Part shown: positions 1 through 5,459 of the stretch, piece by piece
How positions within the stretch are numbered: the first letter of the stretch is position 1
Layout of the letters: every line of letters starts with the position of its first letter
Assembly: GCA_016212785.1 (NCBI GenBank)
Contig: JACRDW010000058.1
Span: 1-5,475, forward strand
Direction: 5' to 3'
DNA from: Methanobacteriota archaeon
Lineage (GTDB): Archaea > Hydrothermarchaeota > Hydrothermarchaeia > Hydrothermarchaeales > JACRDW01
DNA: 5,475 nucleotides
Program-made: the position numbers and the translations under genes
The notes under the pieces: generated by a model
Database searches by the model: none
What the model saw: the letters and a program-made list of their open reading frames with translations, nothing else
What the model was told of the DNA's origin: nothing

Positions 1-1
1 C

Positions 2-484
2 TCCTGTCAGGGCAAGCCGCTGAGATGCGACAACCCCGAGCACGACAGGCTGAAGAAAATCAGGGAGGATATACGCAAAGAGTTCAAAGAGCTTGATGAG
101 ATAATCGAGAAAATCCGACAGGGAGAAAAAATCCTTCGTCTTGCAGAGAAGCTTGAGCGCGCCATTGCGAGGGCAGAGGACACGCTGAAGAAAGCAGAAG
201 AAAAGGGTCAGGACGTTGCAGCATATAGGGCTAAGCTGGTGGAAATCAGGAGAATACTTGAGGATGCGAAGAAAAAGGCAGACGTTGGCGACATAAAGAG
301 CGCTGCAGAAGACCTCCGCTCTGGACACGTGGCGCTGACCAACGTCTTAAAGGACCTTGCCAGGGCCAAAAAGGACTTCCTCAAAGAGTTGAAGGAGGAG
401 AAGAAAGAGGAGAAAAGAGCAGAAAAGGCCAAGGCAAAAAACGAGGGCGAGGAAAAGGGTAAGCAAGGAGGCGGTAAAAAATGA
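2..484 (+). CDS. C-terminal part of a charged coiled-coil protein (5' end outside window)
   Basis: The reading frame is open from the window edge to a TGA at 482-484, giving about 160 residues of the C-terminal portion; the true start lies upstream. A GTG at 239 is in frame but is not a credible start, because the coding pattern continues unbroken on both sides of it. The visible part begins with a short segment holding two cysteines (C-x6-C, near codons 2-9). It then becomes almost entirely helical, with Lys/Glu/Arg/Leu/Ala spacing typical of coiled coil. It ends in a very Lys/Glu-rich tail finishing in a Gly-Lys run. No enzymatic motif is visible, and I do not recognise the family. The stop overlaps the start of the lipoprotein gene by ATGA, so the two are probably co-transcribed and translationally coupled. 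A secreted or surface role is only a guess from that neighbour. Confidence 0.8.
   Translation, partial: SCQGKPLRCDNPEHDRLKKIREDIRKEFKELDEIIEKIRQGEKILRLAEKLERAIARAEDTLKKAEEKGQDVAAYRAKLVEIRRILEDAKKKADVGDIKSAAEDLRSGHVALTNVLKDLARAKKDFLKELKEEKKEEKRAEKAKAKNEGEEKGKQGGGKK
465..471 (+). promoter_or_regulatory. Shine-Dalgarno site for the lipoprotein gene
   Basis: AAGGAGG lies 9 nt before the ATG at 481, inside the last codons of the upstream gene. It is a near-perfect anti-SD complement and supports 481 as the start, as well as independent re-initiation at the ATGA overlap. Confidence 0.75.
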
Positions 485-735
485 AGAGCTATATATTTTT
501 GAGTCTCCTGCTCGGAGTCTTACTCCTCAGCATCAGCGGCTGCATTGCAGAGAAAGAAGCGCCGCCTATTAAAACAACAGCCCCTCCTGCTCAGCTCTCT
601 GAACCAGAGCTGTCCTCTCAGGTCGAAGAAGTAATTGGAATATCGGAGCAGGCTACGATGCCATCAAAAACAGGCGAGATAATTGTACCGGACTTTGAAG
701 TAAACGTAACAATAGATTTGGGCTCAGTCATATGA
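481..735 (+). CDS. Small predicted lipoprotein
   Basis: The product has 84 residues. Residues 1-20 form a signal peptide: Lys2, then a leucine-rich hydrophobic core. It ends in a lipobox, Ile-Ser-Gly-Cys, with Cys21 as the predicted lipidated residue. The mature part is about 64 residues, Pro/Thr/Ser-rich at first (a typical extracytoplasmic linker) and then acidic and beta-prone, with no known domain that I recognise. The protein would be anchored on the outer face of the cytoplasmic membrane. The start is fixed by the SD at 465-471 and the ATGA overlap with the preceding coiled-coil gene, suggesting they work together. The stop codon lies in one arm of a hairpin followed by a T tract, and the last 12 bp overlap the convergent nucleotidyltransferase gene. 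The lipoprotein assignment rests on the lipobox alone; the function is unknown. Confidence 0.8.
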   Translation: MKSYIFLSLLLGVLLLSISGCIAEKEAPPIKTTAPPAQLSEPELSSQVEEVIGISEQATMPSKTGEIIVPDFEVNVTIDLGSVI

Positions 736-745
736 GCCCTTTTTT
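720..745 (+). terminator. Hairpin plus T tract between convergent genes
   Basis: Perfect 7-bp arms, GGGCTCA (720-726) and TGAGCCC (733-739), enclose a 6-nt loop and are followed by six T residues (740-745). The right arm contains the TGA stop of the lipoprotein gene, and the left arm contains the complement of the TGA stop of the minus-strand nucleotidyltransferase. The T tract serves only plus-strand transcription. Archaeal termination depends mainly on the T tract, so the hairpin may instead stabilise the 3' ends. Confidence 0.6.
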
Positions 746-1707
746 AATTTTATGTACTCTCCTTCCGCTTCCCTCGTGGTTCCGACAACTATTCTGAAGT
801 AGTTTTCTTTTCCGGTAACCTCCTCCAGAAATCCGCAAACTTCGATTTCCTCGCCCTCAAATGCCTGCCCGGCGTAAGTGTGGGTGAATGACGCAACTTC
901 TCTTATTCTTCCATCTTCGCATGCAACTTTGTAAATTGCCGGAGAATCAAAAGCCAGAGAAGCGTCTGTGACGCTGCATCTTATCTTTACTTTCTCAAAT
1001 CTCCTGAACTTTTTGTCAGAATATTTTTCTTTTATTTCATCAAAATCCCTCACCAGCAATATGTCAAAAACCGTGCCCTCGATTACGCCTTTGTGAAACT
1101 TGCGCTGTTCGTGGCATAGGAATTCTTTAAAGCTTAGAGTTTTGTGTCCTGGAAAGCGTTTGGCGTAAACTTCGAGCCACTCTTCCTCATTCAGAGGCCT
1201 TATATTATTTTCTTCAAAAAGCTGCCTCAAAATTTCTCTCGTATTTTCATAATTTTTAATTCCGTAAACAACGAAATCTATGTCAGAATTTTTTTCATGC
1301 AGATTGAGCAAAATAGAGCCGCTCACTCCCTTTTTATTTCTCGGAATTTCAGAAAATAATTCAGAAAGCGCGATAACTTTTTGCTCGAGAGCATCTCCAG
1401 GTTTTTCGTAAATTTCTCTCAGTCTTTGTGAAGGGTAGTATATCTTTGAGACTTTCTCTTTCGGTACGCACTGAAGCCTGGAATTAGTCGCTTCTGAGAA
1501 GAATAGATGCTCGGGAAAATTTTTTTCCAGAAGCTCAAAAGACTCCTGAGTTGAAGCGATTTTTTTGAATGTTTCTTTACCGCGTCTTCGCCCGCTCTCT
1601 GACGGACAATATCTCAAAAAAGCAAGGTATTTGTCGCTCGGGTGATAGTAAGAAGTTATCGCAAAAATCAGCTTTTCTTCAGTTTCGATGAAATCTCTGA
1701 TGCGCAT
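724..1707 (-). CDS. Archaeal nucleotidyltransferase-domain protein (COG2413-like)
   Basis: The product has 327 residues. The centre carries a polymerase-beta-type nucleotidyltransferase signature: Gly-Ser at 130-131, then Asp142-x-Asp144 in a hydrophobic strand. A likely third carboxylate, Asp215, sits in a hydrophobic strand, so the metal-binding triad looks complete. Flanking parts are an N-terminal beta-rich domain (about 1-35) with the RIRDFIETE opening, a helical linker, and a C-terminal beta-rich, OB-fold-like domain (about 240-322) with FTHTYAGQA and VVGTTREAEGEYI stretches. This arrangement resembles archaeal proteins annotated as predicted nucleotidyltransferases of the COG2413 type; that link is from memory, and the substrate is unknown to me. 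The ATG at 1707 follows the upstream gene by 2 bp, implying an operon. The 3' end overlaps the convergent lipoprotein gene by 12 bp. Its AT-rich codons (many AAA, ATT, TTT) differ mildly from glmS. Confidence 0.8.
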   Translation of the reverse strand: MRIRDFIETEEKLIFAITSYYHPSDKYLAFLRYCPSESGRRRGKETFKKIASTQESFELLEKNFPEHLFFSEATNSRLQCVPKEKVSKIYYPSQRLREIYEKPGDALEQKVIALSELFSEIPRNKKGVSGSILLNLHEKNSDIDFVVYGIKNYENTREILRQLFEENNIRPLNEEEWLEVYAKRFPGHKTLSFKEFLCHEQRKFHKGVIEGTVFDILLVRDFDEIKEKYSDKKFRRFEKVKIRCSVTDASLAFDSPAIYKVACEDGRIREVASFTHTYAGQAFEGEEIEVCGFLEEVTGKENYFRIVVGTTREAEGEYIKLKKGSYD

Positions 1708-1709
1708 AT

Positions 1710-2096
1710 CTATATCTCGCTGAGATGTCTGGATTTCCTCACGGCATCTGGTTGAATGTTAATCCGCTTTCCTTTCTCAATTACATAGTGCTCCACTACT
1801 AGAGCCGGAAATAATTCTCTCAAATCTTCTAGTGCATAGTGCAGCTGCACGCAGTGCGGGGAACCGTCTATTGTTGCAGCTGTTATTTTTTTTATTTTAT
1901 TGGCCCTCACGATATTTGCCATTTTCCATGCTACTTTATTAACATGCTCCTCTTCCAGGCAGACGTGCAGGCGAGTTTTTTGTTTGAATTTTTTCAGCAT
2001 CTCCGGATGCTCCTCGGAAATGCACGTGCCGTAGAGCAGCACGTCCTCTGAAATTTTTTTGGAGCGCACGTTCGTTTTTAAGAGCTCGTTACCCAT
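1710..2096 (-). CDS. Small conserved protein of unknown function with three cysteines
   Basis: The product has 128 residues from the ATG at 2096. The frame stays open far upstream on the minus strand, but that extension lies inside glmS and has no coding character, so 2096 is the sensible start. Visible features are Cys25 in LLYGTCISEEHPE, Cys46 in LHVCLEEEH, and Cys82 in a GSPHCVQLHYALEDL stretch that looks highly conserved, with several nearby histidines. The fold looks alpha/beta: strands around 18-23, 42-46, 69-75 and 99-106, with helices between. Cys/His spacing would allow metal binding or redox chemistry, but this is inference. The sequence feels familiar as a small protein of anaerobes, yet I cannot name the family. 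The nucleotidyltransferase starts 2 bp downstream, so the two probably form an operon. A TATA-like box 28 bp from the ATG suggests a leaderless mRNA. Confidence 0.75.
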   Translation of the reverse strand: MGNELLKTNVRSKKISEDVLLYGTCISEEHPEMLKKFKQKTRLHVCLEEEHVNKVAWKMANIVRANKIKKITAATIDGSPHCVQLHYALEDLRELFPALVVEHYVIEKGKRINIQPDAVRKSRHLSEI

Positions 2097-2104
2097 AAGT
2101 AACG

Positions 2105-2112
2105 TTAAATAT
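2105..2112 (+). promoter_or_regulatory. TATA-like box for glmS
   Basis: TTAAATAT lies 35-43 bp before the glmS ATG. Initiation about 25 bp downstream would fall near 2132-2136, leaving a leader of some 12-16 nt that includes the SD site. The alternative T/A-rich stretch at 2114-2121 would leave no room for the SD. Confidence 0.4.
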
Positions 2113-2120
2113 CTTTTAAG

Positions 2121-2127
2121 TAATAAA
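2121..2127 (-). promoter_or_regulatory. TATA-like box for the minus-strand operon
   Basis: On the minus strand this reads TTTATTA, centred about 28 bp before the ATG at 2096. That spacing would place transcription initiation at or next to the start codon, giving a leaderless transcript, and no SD-like purine run precedes the ATG. The box lies within the same 51-bp intergenic space as the glmS promoter. Confidence 0.4.
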
Positions 2128-2134
2128 TCTAATG

Positions 2135-2141
2135 AAAGGTG
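2135..2141 (+). promoter_or_regulatory. Shine-Dalgarno site that fixes the glmS start
   Basis: AAAGGTG sits 6 nt before the ATG at 2148 and pairs with the CACCU core of the 16S 3' end. A GTG at 2139, in frame with glmS, lies within this site. That makes the GTG part of the ribosome-binding site rather than the initiation codon. Confidence 0.7.
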
Positions 2142-2147
2142 TTTAAA

Positions 2148-3929
2148 ATGTGCGGAATAGTCGGTTACATCGGCAGAAAAAAGGCTGCTCCAGTAATATT
2201 GAGAAATCTGAAGAGGCTGGAGTATAGGGGATACGACTCCTGTGGAATTGCAACGCTGAGCAGCGGTCTGAATATTAAAAAAGACGCAGGCAGGATAGAC
2301 GAAATTCAGAAAAAAATGAAGTTGGATAATCTGCCGGGCAGTGTTGGAATAGGACACACCAGATGGGCTACCCACGGCAACGTGAGCAGGAGAAATGCTC
2401 ATCCGCACGTGGACTGCAAAAAAGAAATCGCAATCGTGCACAACGGCATAATTTCCAATTATGCAGAGCTGAGAGAAGAGCTGATAAAGAGGGGGCACGT
2501 GTTTGAGTCTGAGACGGACAGCGAGTGCATGGCGCATCTGATTGAGGAGAATTACGAAGGCGGCATCGAAAAAGCCCTGCGAGCTGCACTTGAAAAAGTT
2601 AAGGGAACGTATGCACTGCTCGTACTATCGACGCATGAGCCGGATAAGCTGCTCTGCGCAAGAAACGAAAGCCCGCTTGTGCTCGGTATAGGAATCGGTG
2701 AGATGTTCGTGGGTTCTGATGTGGCATCCTTTCTGCACTTCACAAAAAAAGCTGTTCCTCTCGACGACGGGGAATATGCGGTAATAACTGAAAAAGAATG
2801 CGCAGTAAAAGAAATAAATTCCGGAAGAATGCTCGAGAAAGAAATTTTAGAGATAACATGGAACGAGGAGGCTGCGGAGAAGGAAGGCTACGAACACTTC
2901 ATGCTTAAGGAAATCTTCGAGCAACCCCAGACGATAATAAATGCCCTGCACGTTTACCCGCAGGACATCCGCAAATTGGCTGAGATGATTAGAAATTCTG
3001 AGAAAGTTTATTTCGCTGCAGCTGGAAGTAGCTTGCACGCTGCGCTGGTTGCAGAGTACTGGTTCTCCCAGCTCTGCGATAAATTCGTTGTTGCTGTGGA
3101 CGCCTCCGAGTTAATGAGCAAGGGAGTCATTGATAAAAATACGCTGGTGATAGGAATTACTCAATCCGGAGAAACCTATGATACCCTTGCTGCGATGCGC
3201 CACGCAAAAAATAAGGGAGCGAGGATTGCTGCCATCGTGAATGTGATAGGTTCGACTGCAACAAGATTAGCAGACCATGTTGTACTCCAAGGTTCTGGAA
3301 TCGAGATTTCTGTATGCGCAACCAAGACATTTACGAGCCAGCTTACGATACTCATGCGGACTGCAATCGAGCTTGCAGAGATGCTGGGAAGAGACGTCGA
3401 AAAAATTAAGAGCGAGCTGCTGGAAACTCCTGCCCGCGTTGAGGAAGTTTTAAGGCTGAACGAGGAAATCAAAAAAGTTGCAGTTAAGTACTTCAGGGTA
3501 AAGAATTACATCTACATCGGCAAGGGAATAAACCTGCCCAGCGCGCTCGAGGGCGCGTTGAAGCTGAAGGAAATAACCTACAACCATGCAGAGGGAATGA
3601 GCGGAGGCATGCTGAAGCACGGAACTATTTCGCTGATAGACAGGGGCATGAAGACAGTAGCAATCGTACCTGCAAAAGGAGAAAACAGGACAAAAATAAT
3701 CAGCAACGTGCAGGAAGTAAAAGCAAGGGGAGGCGTCGTGATAGGAATAACTTCAGGCAAGCCTGTTGAGCAGTGCGACGTTAATATAGTTGCTCCAGAA
3801 TGCGATGAGCTGATTTCTCCAATTGTTTTTGCTCCCATCTACCAGCTGCTTGCCTACCACACGGCTGCGAATCTGAAAAGAGACGTTGACAAGCCGAGGG
3901 CGCTCGCGAAGAGCGTTACGGTTGAATAA
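2148..3929 (+). CDS. glmS: Glutamine--fructose-6-phosphate aminotransferase (isomerizing)
   Basis: This cytosolic enzyme makes glucosamine-6-phosphate from fructose-6-phosphate and glutamine, the first step to UDP-GlcNAc. The product has 593 residues, full length for the family. The N-terminal Ntn-type glutaminase domain (1 to about 215) has the nucleophile Cys2, GHTRWATHG at 69-77, Asn99-Gly100 and Asp124. Because Cys must become the N-terminus after Met removal, the start is the ATG at 2148, not the in-frame GTG at 2139. The linker carries YEHFMLKEIFEQP (248-260). The first SIS domain has GSS (293-295), TQSGETYDT (338-346) and ATKTFTSQL (391-399). The second SIS domain has Glu468, Lys472, Glu475, His491 and the C-terminal Lys588 in LAKSVTVE, matching the E. 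coli isomerase residues Glu481, Lys485, Glu488, His504 and Lys603. One oddity is Met488, where GELKHG is usual. The last 69 codons are duplicated, in diverged form, downstream of the SIR2 gene. Confidence 0.97.
   Translation: MCGIVGYIGRKKAAPVILRNLKRLEYRGYDSCGIATLSSGLNIKKDAGRIDEIQKKMKLDNLPGSVGIGHTRWATHGNVSRRNAHPHVDCKKEIAIVHNGIISNYAELREELIKRGHVFESETDSECMAHLIEENYEGGIEKALRAALEKVKGTYALLVLSTHEPDKLLCARNESPLVLGIGIGEMFVGSDVASFLHFTKKAVPLDDGEYAVITEKECAVKEINSGRMLEKEILEITWNEEAAEKEGYEHFMLKEIFEQPQTIINALHVYPQDIRKLAEMIRNSEKVYFAAAGSSLHAALVAEYWFSQLCDKFVVAVDASELMSKGVIDKNTLVIGITQSGETYDTLAAMRHAKNKGARIAAIVNVIGSTATRLADHVVLQGSGIEISVCATKTFTSQLTILMRTAIELAEMLGRDVEKIKSELLETPARVEEVLRLNEEIKKVAVKYFRVKNYIYIGKGINLPSALEGALKLKEITYNHAEGMSGGMLKHGTISLIDRGMKTVAIVPAKGENRTKIISNVQEVKARGGVVIGITSGKPVEQCDVNIVAPECDELISPIVFAPIYQLLAYHTAANLKRDVDKPRALAKSVTVE
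3720..3929 (+). repeat. Left copy of an imperfect glmS 3'-end direct repeat
   Basis: These are codons 525-593 plus the stop of the intact glmS. They align without gaps to 5208-5417. By hand count 163 of 207 coding bases match (about 79%), and 61 of 69 residues are identical. The best-conserved part is the last 11 codons. Confidence 0.9.
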
Positions 3930-4056
3930 TCAGGAGAACATAAGAGCTGTATTCTTGGTCAAGCAAAATAAGCAGAAACAGGTACATGCCCTGATAATAC
4001 AACACATTTGCAAAAATTGCCAGAAGTCTCTAACACCACTGTCAAAAAGAAGTAAT

Positions 4057-4064
4057 TTTAAATA
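4057..4064 (+). promoter_or_regulatory. TATA-like box for the SIR2-like gene
   Basis: TTTAAATA is centred about 33 bp before the ATG at 4094. Initiation about 25 bp downstream would leave a leader of under 10 nt. No SD-like sequence precedes the ATG, so translation is probably of the leaderless or near-leaderless kind. The gene appears to have its own promoter rather than depending on glmS read-through. Confidence 0.5.
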
Positions 4065-4093
4065 GACGACAAATAATAATCAATACCGAAAAC

Positions 4094-5188
4094 ATGGCAA
4101 GCAAAGTACTGATATTTCTGGGTGCAGGGGCTTCTAAGCCGTTTGGAATTCCTACAACCAAAGAATTTGTTGGAGAATTTGCCAAATATCTCAAGGAAAG
4201 CAAATCGAGCCAAGAAGAAATCGAGCTGTATAGGGATATTGAAATATTTTTGTTTAACCGTTTTAGGCCAAATGACGACCTAGAAAATATCCTAACCGTT
4301 TTGAGTAATTTCGCAAGCGACATCACTGTCCGGAAGCTGGGTCCCACAGCAGATTATTACGTCCATAGGTATTATGCGGAGCGCTTAAGAGGTAAAAAAT
4401 CCAGAAGGATTACTCTCGATACCGGGAAAAGGAAAAAAGACATAGAAACCGCAAAGGTTCTAGCAGATAAACTCAAGAAATTTGTCTGGGAGAAATGTTA
4501 TTCTCCAAATCAGGATAAAATCCTAGAAGTGTATGATAGATTTTTTGAAAGAATAGCAGGCGCCACACCTAGCAGACAGTCGACTGTCGAAGGTACTTCA
4601 TATCCCCCCTGCGAAATCTTTACCACCAACTACGATTTATGTGTAGAAACTTATTGTAAAATTAGAGGTATAGAAATTAATAGAGGTATTGAACATGATA
4701 GAGCTCTTCAATACTCTACCTTGAAATTTGAAAATTATACTCACTCATATAATGTTAGACTCTTCAAATTACATGGTTCGATAGACCTATATAAATTAAA
4801 AAGTGGACATATCATTCAAGATACATTTCGACTACAACCTGGTGCAAAAACACCATACGGAGATGAAATAGTAGAGGAATGGATGGTTTATCCAGTACAA
4901 GAAAAATATATCTACCAAGAACCTTTTTTTAGCATGTTTAGTGAACTTAAGAAACAACTAGAAGTGACAGCGTATTGGATAGTCGTCGGGCATTCGTTCA
5001 GGGACGATGCAATTAAAAATATTTTTGTAGATGCTCAAAAGAGGGGTAAAAAGATAGTCCTGTTGGATAAAAATGCAGAAAGAATCGTAAGCGAGAACTT
5101 ACAGCCCATATCCAAGTCAGTGAAGCTAATCGAAGGGGAGTTCGAATCAAAAGAAGCGATTGAAGCCCTATTTGAAATTTTAAAATAG
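4094..5188 (+). CDS. SIR2-like (SIR2_2-type) protein, candidate NAD+-consuming defence protein
   Basis: The product has 364 residues. It opens with a Rossmann NAD-binding strand-loop, LIFLGAGASKPFGIPT (6-21, GAGAS 10-14). A helical insert follows (about 25-170), then the SIR2 core: FTTNYD (176-181, Asn179), KLHGSID (225-231, His227), YPVQEKY (266-272) and VVGHSFRDD (297-305), ending with a last Rossmann strand IVLLDKN (321-327). Asn and His at these motifs match the residues needed for NAD+ hydrolysis in SIR2 effectors such as Thoeris ThsA, so the enzyme looks intact. The zinc-binding CxxC pairs of protein deacetylases are absent. Family knowledge: many such proteins deplete NAD+ on phage infection. 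No sensor domain or partner gene is visible, so this could be a single-gene system, or its partner may be lost. A hand count gives about 32% GC over 4681-4920, against about 47% in a sample of glmS, which suggests acquisition by transfer. Confidence 0.85.
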   Translation: MASKVLIFLGAGASKPFGIPTTKEFVGEFAKYLKESKSSQEEIELYRDIEIFLFNRFRPNDDLENILTVLSNFASDITVRKLGPTADYYVHRYYAERLRGKKSRRITLDTGKRKKDIETAKVLADKLKKFVWEKCYSPNQDKILEVYDRFFERIAGATPSRQSTVEGTSYPPCEIFTTNYDLCVETYCKIRGIEINRGIEHDRALQYSTLKFENYTHSYNVRLFKLHGSIDLYKLKSGHIIQDTFRLQPGAKTPYGDEIVEEWMVYPVQEKYIYQEPFFSMFSELKKQLEVTAYWIVVGHSFRDDAIKNIFVDAQKRGKKIVLLDKNAERIVSENLQPISKSVKLIEGEFESKEAIEALFEILK

Positions 5189-5207
5189 GAAAGGAAGCCC
5201 CTAAATA

Positions 5208-5417
5208 AAGGCGAGAGGCGGCGTCGTAATAGGAATCGCTTCCGGCAAAGCAGTCGAGCAGTGCAACGTAAATATAGTTGCGCCGGAGTGCGACGAGATA
5301 GTCCCTCCTCTTGTCTTCGCTCCGATTTACCAACTCTTAGCCTACCACACTGCAGTAAACCTGAAAAGGGACGTCGACAAACCGAGGGCGCTTGCGAAGA
5401 GCGTTACCGTTGAGTAG
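5208..5417 (+). pseudogene. glmS 3'-terminal remnant (second, truncated copy)
   Basis: The frame encodes 69 residues matching GlmS 525-593, from KARGGVVIG through LAKSVTVE, followed by TAG and then an in-frame TAA. Eight residues differ: Thr to Ala, Pro to Ala, Asp to Asn, Leu to Ile, Ile to Val, Ser to Pro, Ile to Leu, Ala to Val. The catalytic Lys of LAKS is retained. An in-frame TAA at 5202-5204 precedes it, and no ATG, GTG or TTG occurs in frame, so it cannot be expressed as it stands. Homology stops abruptly between 5201 and 5208. The missing 524 codons, including both the glutaminase and the first SIS domain, are not seen anywhere else in the window. No internal stop or frameshift has accumulated, so truncation may be fairly recent, although 69 codons is a short sample. 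Confidence 0.93.
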
Positions 5418-5451
5418 TAATATTATTTGAATATCACAAAAACGAGTTCAA

Positions 5452-5459
5452 TATTTTTT
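5452..5459 (+). terminator. Possible T-tract terminator after the glmS remnant
   Basis: TATTTTTT, with six consecutive T residues, follows the remnant's stop codons by about 35 bp. A weak 5-bp inverted repeat (TTGAA/TTCAA) lies just upstream. It may be the original glmS terminator left behind with the remnant. Confidence 0.3.

Larger units (their letters stand above)
3930..5207. other. Probable acquired segment between the two glmS 3' ends
   Basis: This segment comprises 164 bp of non-coding DNA, the SIR2-like gene and 19 bp of spacer. It lies exactly between the stop of the intact glmS and the first base of the glmS remnant. The non-coding stretch 3930-4093 shows only a TATA-like box; I see no tRNA, no long inverted repeat and no integrase. 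The central part of the gene is clearly more AT-rich than glmS. The outer limits are inferred from the duplicated glmS ends; the mechanism is unknown. Confidence 0.45.

Noticed and set aside
239..241. GTG at 239 as the start of a short independent gene
   Set aside because: The same frame is open and equally coding-like back to the window edge, so this is an internal Val codon of a longer gene.
208..432. Minus-strand open frame rich in Ser, Phe and Leu
   Set aside because: It is the antisense of a Lys/Glu-rich coiled-coil coding region, which routinely produces such shadows.
2139..2147. GTG at 2139 as the glmS start
   Set aside because: It would put three residues before Met-Cys and block the N-terminal Cys nucleophile. 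It also lies within the AAAGGTG ribosome-binding site.
1710..2537. Minus-strand open frame of 275 residues ending with the small cysteine protein
   Set aside because: The part upstream of 2096 lies antisense inside the 5' end of glmS and crosses its promoter. The coding-like sequence begins only at the ATG at 2096, so the gene is called as 1710-2096.
3979..4020. Small hairpins in the space between glmS and the SIR2 gene (CAGG/CCTG, GCAA/TTGC)
   Set aside because: Stems are only 4 bp with no T tract or conserved motif. They are too weak to call a terminator, an attachment site or an RNA.
5013..5333. Minus-strand open frame across the SIR2 gene end and the glmS remnant
   Set aside because: It is antisense to both, has no recognisable motif, and crosses the junction between unrelated pieces. 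It is best explained as chance.
5208..5417. The remnant as an expressed small protein or an assembly duplication
   Set aside because: No in-frame start codon exists. The 21% base divergence, concentrated at third positions, rules out a simple assembly artefact of the nearby glmS.
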